Source: an uncultured Lachnoclostridium sp.
Lineage (GTDB): Bacteria > Bacillota > Clostridia > Lachnospirales > Lachnospiraceae
Length of the DNA stretch: 62,745 nucleotides
Assembly: GCA_944376715.1 (NCBI GenBank)
Contig: CALWDO010000012.1
Coordinates: forward strand, 1-62,745
Direction of reading: 5' to 3'
The notes below the pieces were generated by a model. That model saw only the letters and a program-made list of their open reading frames with translations. It made no database searches and was not told the origin of the DNA. Shown piece by piece: positions 9,233 to 16,919 of the stretch. Each line of letters starts with the position of its first letter. Positions within the stretch are counted from its first letter, which is position 1. The position numbers and the translations under genes are program-made.

Positions 9233-9261
9233 AGTATAGCAGAAAAGAAAATCGTGCGCAA
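9233..9261 (-). promoter_or_regulatory. Promoter of the scrR repressor gene
   Basis: On the minus strand TTGCGC (9256-9261) and TATACT (9233-9238) are 17 bases apart. The operator-like repeats at 9268-9292 lie just upstream, consistent with autoregulation. Confidence 0.65.
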
Positions 9262-9267
9262 TCTAAA

Positions 9268-9292
9268 AGTAACCGGGTAAGTAACCGGTTAT
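9268..9292. promoter_or_regulatory. Tandem ScrR operator-like sites
   Basis: AGTAACCGGGTAA (9268-9280) abuts AGTAACCGGTTAT (9280-9292); the second contains the 10-bp palindrome TAACCGGTTA. Both match the core of the perfect operator at 9391-9410. They lie between the two divergent promoters. Confidence 0.7.
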
Positions 9293-9354
9293 GTGCATAG
9301 TAGACAAAGATTATCCTATGAAATTGTTTAAAATCCTGAAAATAGTATTTATAG

Positions 9355-9383
9355 TTGATTTTTGGAGGAAAACCGATTACTAT
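9355..9383 (+). promoter_or_regulatory. Promoter of the sucrose operon
   Basis: TTGATT (9355-9360) and TACTAT (9378-9383) are 17 bases apart. Transcription would start near 9390, at the edge of the perfect operator, so bound repressor would block initiation or early elongation. Confidence 0.7.
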
Positions 9384-9390
9384 AGAACCA

Positions 9391-9410
9391 TAAAGTAACC
9401 GGTTACTTTA
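9391..9410. promoter_or_regulatory. Main ScrR operator
   Basis: TAAAGTAACCGGTTACTTTA is a perfect 20-bp palindrome with the central CG typical of LacI-family operators. It covers the predicted transcription start of the sucrose genes. A partial site (TACCGGTTAA) follows immediately. Confidence 0.85.
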
Positions 9411-9441
9411 CCGGTTAATCAAAAGCAGAGGAGAGAAAAGA

Positions 9442-10878
9442 ATGGAAGACAAGTATGCGAAAACAGCGCGGGAAATACTGAACTGTATAGGCGGAGGAGA
9501 AAATGTGATCAGTTCAGCCCACTGCGCAACCCGACTGAGACTTGTACTGAAGGATGAGTCCAAGATTAATATGGACGCGCTGGAGCAGATAGAACTGGTG
9601 AAAGGTAATTTTAACAACGGAGGCCAGTTCCAGATTATTTTAGGAACCGGGATCGTGGACAAGGTCTATGCAGAGTTTGTCAAAATCGGAAATGTTGCCG
9701 AGATGACCAAAGAAGAGGTCAAGCAGGAAGCGGCGAAAAAGATGAATCCGATACAGAAGCTGCTGAAAACGCTGGCGGATGTATTTGTACCGATTTTGCC
9801 GGCTCTGGTTGCGTCTGGTTTGTTGATGGGTATCAACAATATACTGACGGCGCAGGGCATGTTTTTTGCAGATATGTCTTTGGTGGACGCATATCCGCAG
9901 ATCAAGGACCTGGCGGATATGATCAATCTGGCTTCCAATGCCGGTTTTACCTTCCTGCCGGTTCTGATCGGCTTTTCTGCCGCTAAGATCTTTGGCGGTA
10001 CGCCAATCCTGGGCGCGGTGATCGGAGCGATCATGATCCATCCGGATCTGTTAAACGGGTACAGCTATGGCCAGGCGCTTCTGGACGGAACTGTTCCTTA
10101 CTGGCATATCTTTGGCCTTCCGGTGGCCAAGGTGGGATATCAGGGCACAGTTTTACCGGTAATCGTATCCGTATTCTGTATGTCATTTATTGAAAAGAGA
10201 CTGCGTAAAGTCGTACCTGCCATGCTGGATAACATTATTACTCCGCTGGTATCCGTGCTTGTTACAGCAGCCCTGACTTTCCTTTTTATCGGGCCGGTAA
10301 TGAGAACAGTCGGGGATGCCATGACCAATGCGGTAATGTGGCTGTTCTTTGACCTGGGGCCTCTGGGCGGCCTGATCTACGGAGTAACGTATCCTCTGCT
10401 GGTGATTACCGGTATGCACCACAGCCTGGTGACCGCGGAGACTCAGATTCTGGCGAACATCCAGACGCTGGGAGGGTCTCCTACCTTTGTGGTGGTCGCG
10501 TGCGCGAACTGCGCGCAGGGTGCGGCGGCCCTGGCAGTTATGCTGTTGATGAGAAAAAATGCGAAGATGAAGAGTATGGCGTCTGCTTCCGGAATTTCCG
10601 CTTTCCTCGGGATCACAGAACCTGCAATCTTTGGTGTAAATCTGAAGCTTAGATATCCTTTTTATGCGGCCCTGATCGGCGGCGGTATCGGAGCGGCATA
10701 TGCGACTATGATGCATGTTTTATCCGTGTCCCAGGGTCCCTGCGGATTGATAGGAGTTATCTGCATCAGACCGGACTGCATGCTGCAGTTCCTGGTTTCT
10801 ACCATTATTACAATTATATGTACGTTCATCATCACAATCCTGTTCGGAAAAACCATAGGACGGAAGCAACAGGCATAA
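9442..10878 (+). CDS. scrA: Sucrose-type PTS EIIBC component
   Basis: This 478-residue permease has an N-terminal IIB domain with the phosphorylated Cys28 (SSAHCATRLRL), a linker, and a ten-helix IIC domain of the glucose/sucrose superfamily (GMHHSLVTAETQ, GITEPAIFGVNL). It would import and phosphorylate sucrose. There is no IIA domain and no IIA gene nearby, so a IIA-Glc protein encoded elsewhere must supply phosphate. The ATG at 9442 follows GAGGAGAG. Operators and the hydrolase gene downstream support sucrose as substrate; trehalose-type relatives are a weaker alternative. Confidence 0.9.
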   Translation: MEDKYAKTAREILNCIGGGENVISSAHCATRLRLVLKDESKINMDALEQIELVKGNFNNGGQFQIILGTGIVDKVYAEFVKIGNVAEMTKEEVKQEAAKKMNPIQKLLKTLADVFVPILPALVASGLLMGINNILTAQGMFFADMSLVDAYPQIKDLADMINLASNAGFTFLPVLIGFSAAKIFGGTPILGAVIGAIMIHPDLLNGYSYGQALLDGTVPYWHIFGLPVAKVGYQGTVLPVIVSVFCMSFIEKRLRKVVPAMLDNIITPLVSVLVTAALTFLFIGPVMRTVGDAMTNAVMWLFFDLGPLGGLIYGVTYPLLVITGMHHSLVTAETQILANIQTLGGSPTFVVVACANCAQGAAALAVMLLMRKNAKMKSMASASGISAFLGITEPAIFGVNLKLRYPFYAALIGGGIGAAYATMMHVLSVSQGPCGLIGVICIRPDCMLQFLVSTIITIICTFIITILFGKTIGRKQQA

Positions 10879-10897
10879 AAAGACAGGAGTGTAAATT

Positions 10898-12211
10898 ATG
10901 AGACAGAGAGGACACATCAAGGCTCCGGAGAACTGGATCAACGATCCCAATGGATTTATCTTTTATAATGGATATTATCATGTGTTCTATCAACATTTTC
11001 CATATGCACCCCGATGGGGGACTATGCACTGGGGACATGCTGTAAGTAAGGATCTGGTCCACTGGGAACATAAAGGGATCGCTTTGTATCCGACAAAATA
11101 TGCGGATCAGAACGGATGCTTTTCCGGAAGCGCGGTAGAGCATGAGGGAAAGCTGTATCTCTACTATACAGGAGTTCACTATCAGGAGATTGACCCGGAA
11201 AATATACATAAATGTCTGAATGACCGGTTTGAATCTTGTCAGATGATGCTGGTGTCGGAAGACGGCGAACATTTCGACAATTTGGATAAAAAAAGAATGA
11301 TCATCCCTCCGCTTGCGGATCCCCGCATAGGGAATCGGACACATACCAGAGATCCCAAAGTGTGGAGAGGAAGTGACGCCTGGTATATGGTTCTGGGGAG
11401 CAGCAGCCAGGAGCAGGGAAAACTCCTTTTTTACCGCAGCGAAGACCTGAAAGAATGGAAACTGGCCGGACAGACTACCAGGCCGGGTTATGGCTGGATG
11501 TGGGAGTGCCCGGATTATTTTGAAGCAGACGGCGAAAAAATCTTACTGTTTTCGCCTATGGGATTTATGAAGGACGGGAGAGGCAGCGAAGACATGGCAG
11601 TCTGTACGTTAGTGGACTTTGAGGAAGAAACGTGCAGTATGCGGATACCAGACGAGTACCAGTTTCTGGATTATGGGCTGGACTTGTATGCGCCTCAGAG
11701 TACATTGGACGAGCAGGGCCGCAGAACGATGATTGCCTGGCTCCGTATGCCGGAAGCCGTCGATGGAAAATGGCGCGGCATGATGTGCCTTCCCCGGGGT
11801 GTAGAAGTTAGAAACGGACATATCTGCTTCCCTGTACATCCCGAGGTACAGAAAGCGTATTCCAGAAAAATATCCTCTGCCGCCGAGGCTTCAGAAGATG
11901 GATACCGGATCAGCCTGGAACTGCAGGATGGAGAGGCTGTTCATATAGGCGGTTACCGGATATGGCGGGAGGACGGACGAATTTATACAGACCGCAGTCT
12001 TGTGTGCGTACAGAATGGTAAATGCCGTATGCAGGCAGAAACGCCGGAAGTAAAGGAAGACTGCCAGCTTGATGTTTACGTAGATAAAAATATGATAGAG
12101 ATTTATGTAAATAATGGGGAATATGTGATCAGTCACGCAGTATACGGCTTGGGCAGCGAGATCCGGCTGGAAGGAACGGGTACATTGGAAATATATACGT
12201 TTGAAGATTGA
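10898..12211 (+). CDS. scrB: Sucrose-6-phosphate hydrolase (GH32)
   Basis: This 437-residue protein is a glycoside hydrolase family 32 enzyme. The three catalytic motifs are present: nucleophile Asp16 in WINDPNG, Asp152 in RDPKV (transition-state stabiliser) and acid/base Glu203 in WECPDYF. A C-terminal beta-sandwich follows. There is no signal peptide, so it acts in the cytoplasm on sucrose 6-phosphate delivered by the PTS protein, giving glucose 6-phosphate and fructose. It lies 19 bases after scrA with an AGGAG ribosome site. No fructokinase gene is adjacent. Confidence 0.93.
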   Translation: MRQRGHIKAPENWINDPNGFIFYNGYYHVFYQHFPYAPRWGTMHWGHAVSKDLVHWEHKGIALYPTKYADQNGCFSGSAVEHEGKLYLYYTGVHYQEIDPENIHKCLNDRFESCQMMLVSEDGEHFDNLDKKRMIIPPLADPRIGNRTHTRDPKVWRGSDAWYMVLGSSSQEQGKLLFYRSEDLKEWKLAGQTTRPGYGWMWECPDYFEADGEKILLFSPMGFMKDGRGSEDMAVCTLVDFEEETCSMRIPDEYQFLDYGLDLYAPQSTLDEQGRRTMIAWLRMPEAVDGKWRGMMCLPRGVEVRNGHICFPVHPEVQKAYSRKISSAAEASEDGYRISLELQDGEAVHIGGYRIWREDGRIYTDRSLVCVQNGKCRMQAETPEVKEDCQLDVYVDKNMIEIYVNNGEYVISHAVYGLGSEIRLEGTGTLEIYTFED

Positions 12212-12263
12212 TTTCCCGGATTGTGAATGCTGTATGTCGATTGCGGAAGTGCCAGAATACGGA

Positions 12264-12275
12264 GCAACCGGTTAT
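12264..12275. promoter_or_regulatory. Possible downstream ScrR half-operator
   Basis: GCAACCGGTTAT after the hydrolase gene contains the AACCGGTT core of the upstream operators. It could be a distal site for DNA looping or chance; only one clear core is present. Confidence 0.35.
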
Positions 12276-12323
12276 GACTGTAAATCAAAATACAAATTGC
12301 ATATAAAAATAAAACTGAACGTA

Positions 12324-12352
12324 TTGAGAAGCCAGATAATATATGATATACT
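12324..12352 (+). promoter_or_regulatory. Promoter of the holin-like toxin mRNA
   Basis: TTGAGA (12324-12329) and TATACT (12347-12352) are 17 bases apart, and the -10 box is extended (TGATATACT). The predicted start near 12359 gives an untranslated leader of about 85 bases. Confidence 0.75.
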
Positions 12353-12388
12353 GGCAATACGGAAAGTCAGAGCACATAAAGGCGGCCT

Positions 12389-12438
12389 GCCCTCCTGCTA
12401 TCGGAGGGGCTAACCCTCCAGACGAAAGAAAGGAGGGC
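12389..12438 (+). promoter_or_regulatory. Leader that can hide the toxin ribosome site
   Basis: GCCCTCCT (12389-12396) is a perfect 8-base complement of AGGAGGGC (12431-12438), the toxin Shine-Dalgarno. A competing local hairpin, CCTCC with GGAGG (12391-12407), and a second CCCTCC (12414-12419) are also present. Such anti-SD pairing is a known way for type I toxin mRNAs to stay inactive. Confidence 0.6.
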
Positions 12439-12445
12439 GATGCCA

Positions 12446-12538
12446 ATGTATGTTACATATCAGGACTTAGTTCAGAGTGGAATGTTCATTGTAGCCCTTG
12501 TAGGATTGTGTTATACAATCTTTCGAGGAAAGAAATAG
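12446..12538 (+). CDS. Holin-like type I toxin peptide
   Basis: This 30-residue peptide begins MYVTYQDLVQSG, has one hydrophobic helix (MFIVALVGLCYTIF) and ends in a basic tail (RGKK). It fits the small holin-like toxin family (Hol_Tox) found as type I toxins in Firmicutes, which damage the membrane when overproduced. I prefer ATG 12446 over ATG 12440 because AGGAGGG (12431-12437) leaves only two bases before the latter. A promoter, an SD-hiding leader and a convergent antisense RNA complete the locus. It is too short for ordinary gene finders. Confidence 0.72.
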   Translation: MYVTYQDLVQSGMFIVALVGLCYTIFRGKK

Positions 12539-12628
12539 CCGCCACTACTGCAATAGTGACGGCTGACCTCGTTTGAGGTAAAAATAGTTCGTTATTTTGG
12601 GGTAGGCCGTGTGTCTCTGGCTTTCCTT
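12527..12628 (-). ncRNA. Predicted antisense antitoxin RNA
   Basis: A minus-strand promoter at 12635-12663 would start an RNA near 12628 of about 100 bases. It contains a small hairpin (ACCTC/GAGGT, 12566-12579) and ends at a hairpin (12537-12564) followed on this strand by ATTTCTTT, a good terminator. It overlaps the 3' end of the toxin gene and its downstream region, the TxpA/RatA arrangement. The RNA itself is a prediction. Confidence 0.65.
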
Positions 12629-12632
12629 TTTT
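12601..12632 (+). terminator. Terminator of the toxin mRNA
   Basis: GGTAGGCC (12601-12608) pairs with GGCTTTCC (12619-12626), with one mismatch and one G-U pair, followed by six T residues (12627-12632). It would end the toxin transcript beyond the antisense region, making the two RNAs overlap by about 100 bases. Confidence 0.5.
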
Positions 12633-12634
12633 AT

Positions 12635-12663
12635 AATATAGCATATCTGGCGGCAGGGTGCAA
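12635..12663 (-). promoter_or_regulatory. Promoter of the antisense RNA
   Basis: On the minus strand TTGCAC (12658-12663) and TATATT (12635-12640) are 17 bases apart, close to consensus. No open reading frame with a ribosome site follows, so it most likely drives a small RNA. From 12664 to about 12840 I see nothing else recognisable. Confidence 0.7.
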
Positions 12664-12840
12664 GTAGAAAGCTCAATTTTGAGCAGTCGGCGGCACAAAT
12701 ACAGTAGTTAACGAATCCGGTTTATATTTTTTTATTTTCGAGAGCAAACTTGAATCAGCAAATCGATTCAAGCATTGGGTAACATCGGAAGTGCTTCCAG
12801 AAATAAGAAGAAACAATACGATATTAGGCAAATATATGCT

Positions 12841-12885
12841 TGTCAAGAAAAAACACTTGACACCGTTCCCTCTTTCGTGTAATAT
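12841..12885 (+). promoter_or_regulatory. Consensus promoter of the ylxM-ffh operon with inverted repeat
   Basis: A perfect TTGACA (12857-12862) and TAATAT (12880-12885) are 17 bases apart. The -35 box is part of an inverted repeat, TGTCAAG (12841-12847) and CTTGACA (12856-12862), which could be a protein site. Predicted transcription begins near 12892, leaving a leader of only about ten bases before ylxM. Confidence 0.8.
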
Positions 12886-12901
12886 AACCAAGGTGATTGC
12901 G

Positions 12902-13237
12902 ATGGAAAAGATACTGGAGCAGGCGCTTTTGTATGATTTTTACGGCGAATTGCTGACAGAGCATCAGAAGAGAGTCTATGAAGACGTGGTGCTGAACGAC
13001 TATTCGCTGAGCGAGATCGCGGACGAACTGGGCATCAGCCGTCAGGGCGTGCACGACATGGTCAAACGGTGCAGCCGGCTGCTGAACGGGTACGAAGAAA
13101 AGCTGCATCTGGTGGAGAAATTCGTAAGTCTCAGAGAAAAAGTCGGAGAGATCAGGAAGATCGCGAAGACGCGGGAATCAGATCCCGATATGGAGGAGAT
13201 CGAGAAAATATCCGCCAGAATACTGGAGGAGCTTTAG
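12902..13237 (+). CDS. ylxM: YlxM-family SRP accessory protein
   Basis: YlxM is a small helix-turn-helix protein (sigma-70 region 4-like) encoded with ffh in Firmicutes and reported to modulate signal recognition particle activity. The 111-residue product has the expected N terminus ([18 protein letters not shown]) and HTH ([20 protein letters not shown]). ATG 12902 follows AAGGTG with six bases spacing; the open frame runs further upstream through the promoter and is not used. Its stop directly abuts the ffh ATG. Confidence 0.9.
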   Translation: MEKILEQALLYDFYGELLTEHQKRVYEDVVLNDYSLSEIADELGISRQGVHDMVKRCSRLLNGYEEKLHLVEKFVSLREKVGEIRKIAKTRESDPDMEEIEKISARILEEL

Positions 13238-14587
13238 ATGGCATTTGACAGTTTATCGGAAAAATTACAGAATGTATTTAAAAATCTGAGAGGCAAGGGC
13301 AGGCTGACAGAAGCCGATGTAAAAGCGGCGTTAAAGGAAGTCAAGCTGGCGCTTCTGGAGGCCGACGTGAGCTTCAAAGTGGTGAAGCAGTTTATCAAGG
13401 CCGTGGAAGAGCGCGCGGTGGGCACTGATGTGTTGGAAAGCCTGACGCCGGGGCAGACGGTGATCAAGATCGTCCATGAAGAGATGATCCGCCTCATGGG
13501 GACTGCGGAAGAGATCCATCTGAAACCGTCCAACGAGATTACCGTTATCATGATGACTGGTCTGCAGGGTGCAGGTAAGACGACGACGGCGGCGAAACTG
13601 GCCGGAAAGTTCAAGATTAAGGGGCGGAAAGTCCTGTTGGCAGCCTGCGACGTGTACCGTCCGGCAGCGATCAAACAGCTTCAGGTCAACGGCGAAAAGC
13701 AGGGTGTGGAAGTCTTTTCCATGGGAGATCAGCACAAGCCGGTCAATATTGCGAAAGCTGCTGTGGAACATGCAAAATCCAATGGCATGAGCGTGGTGAT
13801 CCTGGATACGGCAGGACGGCTTCATATCGATGAAGATATGATGAACGAGCTGATCGAAATCAAGAAAAATGTGGATGTGACAGAGACGATTCTGGTGGTG
13901 GATTCCATGACCGGCCAGGATGCGGTCAATGTGGCGACCGCTTTTTCTGAAAAGGTCGGTATAGACGGAGTGATCCTGACCAAGCTGGACGGCGACACCA
14001 GAGGCGGCGCGGCGCTTTCTATCCGTGCGGTGACGGGCAAGCCGATCCTGTATGTAGGTATGGGCGAAAAGCTGTCGGATCTGGAACAGTTTCATCCGGA
14101 CCGTATGGCGTCCCGTATCCTGGGTATGGGCGATATTCTCACCATGATCGAGAAAGCGCAGGAGACCATCGACGAAGAAAAGTCCAAACAGATGGTTCAG
14201 AAGCTGAAAAAGAACCAGTTTGATTTCGAAGATTATCTGGAAAGCATGAACCAGATGAAGAAGATGGGCGGTATCAGCAGCCTGCTGTCCATGATGCCGG
14301 GTATGGGCGGATCCCAGATGAAACAGATCGAAGACGCCATGGATGAGAAGAAGATGGCGCGGATCGAGGCGATTATCCTTTCCATGACGAAAAAAGAACG
14401 TCAGAATCCGGATATTTTAAATCCGTCCAGAAAACGGCGGATCGCCAAGGGCGCGGGCGTGGATATCAGCGAGGTAAACCGTCTGGTCAAGCAGTTCGAA
14501 CAGAGCCGCAAGATGATGAAACAGCTGCCCGGTATGATGGGCGGAAGAAGAGGTAAAAGAGGAATGTTCGGCAAATTGCCGTTTTAA
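13238..14587 (+). CDS. ffh: Signal recognition particle protein Ffh
   Basis: Ffh binds 4.5S/6S RNA and signal sequences to deliver membrane proteins to FtsY and SecYEG. The 449-residue protein has the N domain, the GTPase G domain (G1 GLQGAGKTT about residue 108, DTAGR, TKLDGDTRGG) and the methionine-rich M domain with QMKKMGGISSLLSMMPGMG. Length and motifs are normal. It heads the conserved ribosome-maturation block. Confidence 0.97.
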   Translation: MAFDSLSEKLQNVFKNLRGKGRLTEADVKAALKEVKLALLEADVSFKVVKQFIKAVEERAVGTDVLESLTPGQTVIKIVHEEMIRLMGTAEEIHLKPSNEITVIMMTGLQGAGKTTTAAKLAGKFKIKGRKVLLAACDVYRPAAIKQLQVNGEKQGVEVFSMGDQHKPVNIAKAAVEHAKSNGMSVVILDTAGRLHIDEDMMNELIEIKKNVDVTETILVVDSMTGQDAVNVATAFSEKVGIDGVILTKLDGDTRGGAALSIRAVTGKPILYVGMGEKLSDLEQFHPDRMASRILGMGDILTMIEKAQETIDEEKSKQMVQKLKKNQFDFEDYLESMNQMKKMGGISSLLSMMPGMGGSQMKQIEDAMDEKKMARIEAIILSMTKKERQNPDILNPSRKRRIAKGAGVDISEVNRLVKQFEQSRKMMKQLPGMMGGRRGKRGMFGKLPF

Positions 14588-14644
14588 GCGTTTCTTTTAC
14601 AATATAAATAAAAACTATTATTTCATTTACGGAGGTAAAGAACA

Positions 14645-14890
14645 ATGGCAGTAAAAATCAGATTGAGAAGAATGGGTCAGAAGAAGGCTCCTTTTTACAG
14701 AGTAATCGTGGCAGATTCCAGATCCCCGCGTGACGGAAGATTTATCGAAGAGATCGGAACCTATGATCCGAACCAGGATCCGAGCGTATTCAATATCGAC
14801 GAAGAGGCAGCAAAGAAATGGCTTGCAAACGGAGCTCAGCCGACGGAGACTGTAGGAAAACTGTTCAAACTTGCAGGGATCACCAAATAA
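14645..14890 (+). CDS. rpsP: 30S ribosomal protein S16
   Basis: The 81-residue protein shows the S16 pattern: [20 protein letters not shown] at the start, then [19 protein letters not shown] strong GGAGGT ribosome site precedes the ATG. It sits in the usual ffh-rpsP-khpA-rimM-trmD order. Confidence 0.97.
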   Translation: MAVKIRLRRMGQKKAPFYRVIVADSRSPRDGRFIEEIGTYDPNQDPSVFNIDEEAAKKWLANGAQPTETVGKLFKLAGITK

Positions 14891-14923
14891 GCAGCTTCCG
14901 GAAAAGCCTTTGGAGGTGAGAGG

Positions 14924-15154
14924 ATGAGAGAACTGGTAGAAGTGCTTGCAAAAGCGCTGGTAGATCATCCGGAGGAAGTCGTTGTAACCGAAAAAGAGAC
15001 AGAGAAAGCCACTGTGATTGAACTCAGAGTGGCTTCCAGCGATATGGGCAAAGTGATCGGCAAACAGGGGCGGATCGCAAAGGCCATCCGTTCTCTGGTG
15101 AAAGCGGCAGCGTCCGGAGACGAGAAAAAAGTAGTAGTGGAGATTCTGCAGTAA
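14924..15154 (+). CDS. khpA: KH-domain RNA-binding protein KhpA
   Basis: This 76-residue protein is a single KH domain with the GxxG loop in MGKVIGKQGRIAKAIRSL (about residues 42-59). KhpA forms an RNA-binding dimer with KhpB in Firmicutes and affects cell division and elongation. Its place between rpsP and rimM is standard. A GGAGGTGAG site precedes the ATG. Confidence 0.93.
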   Translation: MRELVEVLAKALVDHPEEVVVTEKETEKATVIELRVASSDMGKVIGKQGRIAKAIRSLVKAAASGDEKKVVVEILQ

Positions 15155-15179
15155 GATACGGCAGACTGGGAGAATACAC

Positions 15180-15692
15180 ATGGAACAGTATTTAAGAGTA
15201 GGCGTAATCTCTTCAACCCATGGAATCCGCGGAGAAGTAAAGGTATATCCCACAACGGATGATCCGGAGCGTTTCAGAGAGCTGAAAAAAGTGATTCTGG
15301 ATGCGAAAGAAGGACGGCGGACACTTGAGATCCAGGGAGTCAAGTTTTTCAAAAACCAGGTGATTCTGAAATTCAGAGATATGGATAATATCAATGATGT
15401 GGAGCGTTACAAAGGCGCGGATCTTCTCATATCCAGAGAAGACGCGGTTCCGCTGGAGGAGAATGAGAACTTCATCGCCGATCTGATTGATATGGAGGTC
15501 GTGACAGATACCGGAGAAAAACTGGGAGTCCTGACCGATGTGATCCAGACCGGAGCCAATGATGTCTATGTGGTGAAGACCTCTCAGGAGAAAGAAGTTC
15601 TGCTTCCCGCAATCCGGGACTGCATCCTGGAAGTGGATGTGGAAGAAAAGCGTATGCGCGTGCATATTCTGGAGGGACTGCTGGATTTATGA
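15180..15692 (+). CDS. rimM: Ribosome maturation factor RimM
   Basis: RimM helps assemble the 30S head around S19. The 170-residue protein has the N-terminal RimM barrel ([26 protein letters not shown]) shown in its start and the PRC barrel in the second half ([20 protein letters not shown] region). It overlaps trmD by four bases (ATGA), implying coupled translation. Confidence 0.95.
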   Translation: MEQYLRVGVISSTHGIRGEVKVYPTTDDPERFRELKKVILDAKEGRRTLEIQGVKFFKNQVILKFRDMDNINDVERYKGADLLISREDAVPLEENENFIADLIDMEVVTDTGEKLGVLTDVIQTGANDVYVVKTSQEKEVLLPAIRDCILEVDVEEKRMRVHILEGLLDL

Positions 15693-16426
15693 GGTTTCAT
15701 GTGTTGACGCTGTTTCCGGATATGATCCGGAACGGATTTCAGACAAGCATTACCGGCAGAGCTGTAGAGAAAGGACTGCTGTCCGTAAACGCAGTCAATA
15801 TCCGGGATTTTTCTGTGAATAAGCATAACCGTGTAGATGATTATCCCTATGGAGGAGGAGCCGGCATGGTCATGCAGGCAGAGCCGGTCTGCCGCGCGTA
15901 TGAGTCGGTGGTCTCCGGCATCTCTTCGGAGAAAAAGCCGAGAGTACTCTATATGACGCCCCAGGGAAAAGTTTTTAACCAGCGTATGGCGGAAGAACTT
16001 TCCGGGGAAGAGGAACTGATCTTCCTCTGCGGACATTATGAGGGCATCGATGAACGGGTGCTGGAAGAGATCGTGACAGACGAAGTTTCTATCGGAGACT
16101 ATGTGCTGACTGGCGGAGAACTTCCCGCGCTGGTAATTATGGACGCCATATCCCGTCTTTTGGACGGTGTGCTTCATAATGGGGAGTCAGCGGAGTTTGA
16201 CTCATTTCATGACAATCTGCTGGAGTATCCTCAGTACAGTCGTCCCGAGGAATGGCGGGGGAAAAAGGTCCCGGCAATCTTATTATCCGGTCATCATGCA
16301 AATGTGGAGAAATGGAGAAGGGAGCAGTCTCTGATCCGTACGAAGGAACGAAGACCGGATCTTCTGGAACATGCCAGTTTAACGAAGGAAGATAAAAAAT
16401 TCCTTGCAAAGCTGGAAGAGGTATGA
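15689..16426 (+). CDS. trmD: tRNA (guanine-37-N1)-methyltransferase
   Basis: TrmD methylates G37 of tRNAs to prevent +1 frameshifting. The 245-residue SPOUT enzyme has the trefoil-knot AdoMet site: [15 protein letters not shown] (about 110-125) and [16 protein letters not shown] (about 131-146). The ending ([18 protein letters not shown]) is typical. A separate promoter for rplS lies in its last bases. Confidence 0.96.
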   Translation: MRFHVLTLFPDMIRNGFQTSITGRAVEKGLLSVNAVNIRDFSVNKHNRVDDYPYGGGAGMVMQAEPVCRAYESVVSGISSEKKPRVLYMTPQGKVFNQRMAEELSGEEELIFLCGHYEGIDERVLEEIVTDEVSIGDYVLTGGELPALVIMDAISRLLDGVLHNGESAEFDSFHDNLLEYPQYSRPEEWRGKKVPAILLSGHHANVEKWRREQSLIRTKERRPDLLEHASLTKEDKKFLAKLEEV

Positions 16427-16432
16427 TAAAAT
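16404..16432 (+). promoter_or_regulatory. Internal promoter for rplS
   Basis: TTGCAA (16404-16409) and an extended -10 TGATAAAAT (TAAAAT at 16427-16432) are 17 bases apart, overlapping the end of trmD. The resulting leader of about 75 bases before rplS has short complementary segments (GTTG/CAAC, GATG/CATC) and may correspond to the L19 leader, but I cannot confirm that fold. Confidence 0.65.
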
Positions 16433-16512
16433 ATAACGCGTTGTGAGAAAAAGAGATGGTCCTCTGTTACGCTGGTCGTATTAAGAACATCCAACATTGA
16501 AGGAGGAACACA

Positions 16513-16860
16513 ATGAACGATATTATCAAGAATATTGAGGCAGCTCAGCTGAAAGCGGAAGTGCCGAGCTTTAACGTAGGCGATACGGTTAAGGTTTATG
16601 CAAAGATCAAAGAGGGTAACCGTGAAAGAATTCAGGTGTTTGAAGGAACTGTCCTGAAGAAACAGGGCGGAAGCAGCAGAGAGACCTTCACGGTAAGAAA
16701 GAATTCCAACGGAATCGGTGTGGAGAAGACCTGGCCGCTGCATTCTCCGAACGTGGAGAAAGTAGAAGTGGTTCGCCGCGGTAAAGTAAGACGCGCGAAA
16801 CTGAACTACTTAAGAGACCGCGTAGGTAAAGCAGCAAAGGTAAAAGAGCTGGTAAAATAG
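16513..16860 (+). CDS. rplS: 50S ribosomal protein L19
   Basis: The 115-residue protein has the L19 signatures [31 protein letters not shown] and [20 protein letters not shown]. The GAAGGAGGA ribosome site is strong. A terminator follows directly, so L19 can be expressed as a single-gene unit from its own promoter. Confidence 0.97.
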   Translation: MNDIIKNIEAAQLKAEVPSFNVGDTVKVYAKIKEGNRERIQVFEGTVLKKQGGSSRETFTVRKNSNGIGVEKTWPLHSPNVEKVEVVRRGKVRRAKLNYLRDRVGKAAKVKELVK

Positions 16861-16868
16861 TTACTGAG

Positions 16869-16906
16869 AGGGACATATACGAAAGTATCATGTCCCTTGT
16901 TTTTTA
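16869..16906 (+). terminator. Rho-independent terminator after rplS
   Basis: AGGGACATATAC and GTATCATGTCCCT form a stem around a GAAA tetraloop (16881-16884), followed by TTGTTTTTT. Confidence 0.85.
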
Positions 16907-16919
16907 AGGCGGATTTTGC

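Noticed and set aside
12201-12576. Longer open frames (70-77 codons) crossing the toxin region
   Set aside because: They run through the promoter and leader, lack ribosome sites and show no protein-like features; the 30-codon toxin frame fits the signals better.
16427-16512. Firm assignment of an L19 leader RNA
   Set aside because: The position and length fit, but I could not verify the conserved fold, so it is mentioned only with the promoter.
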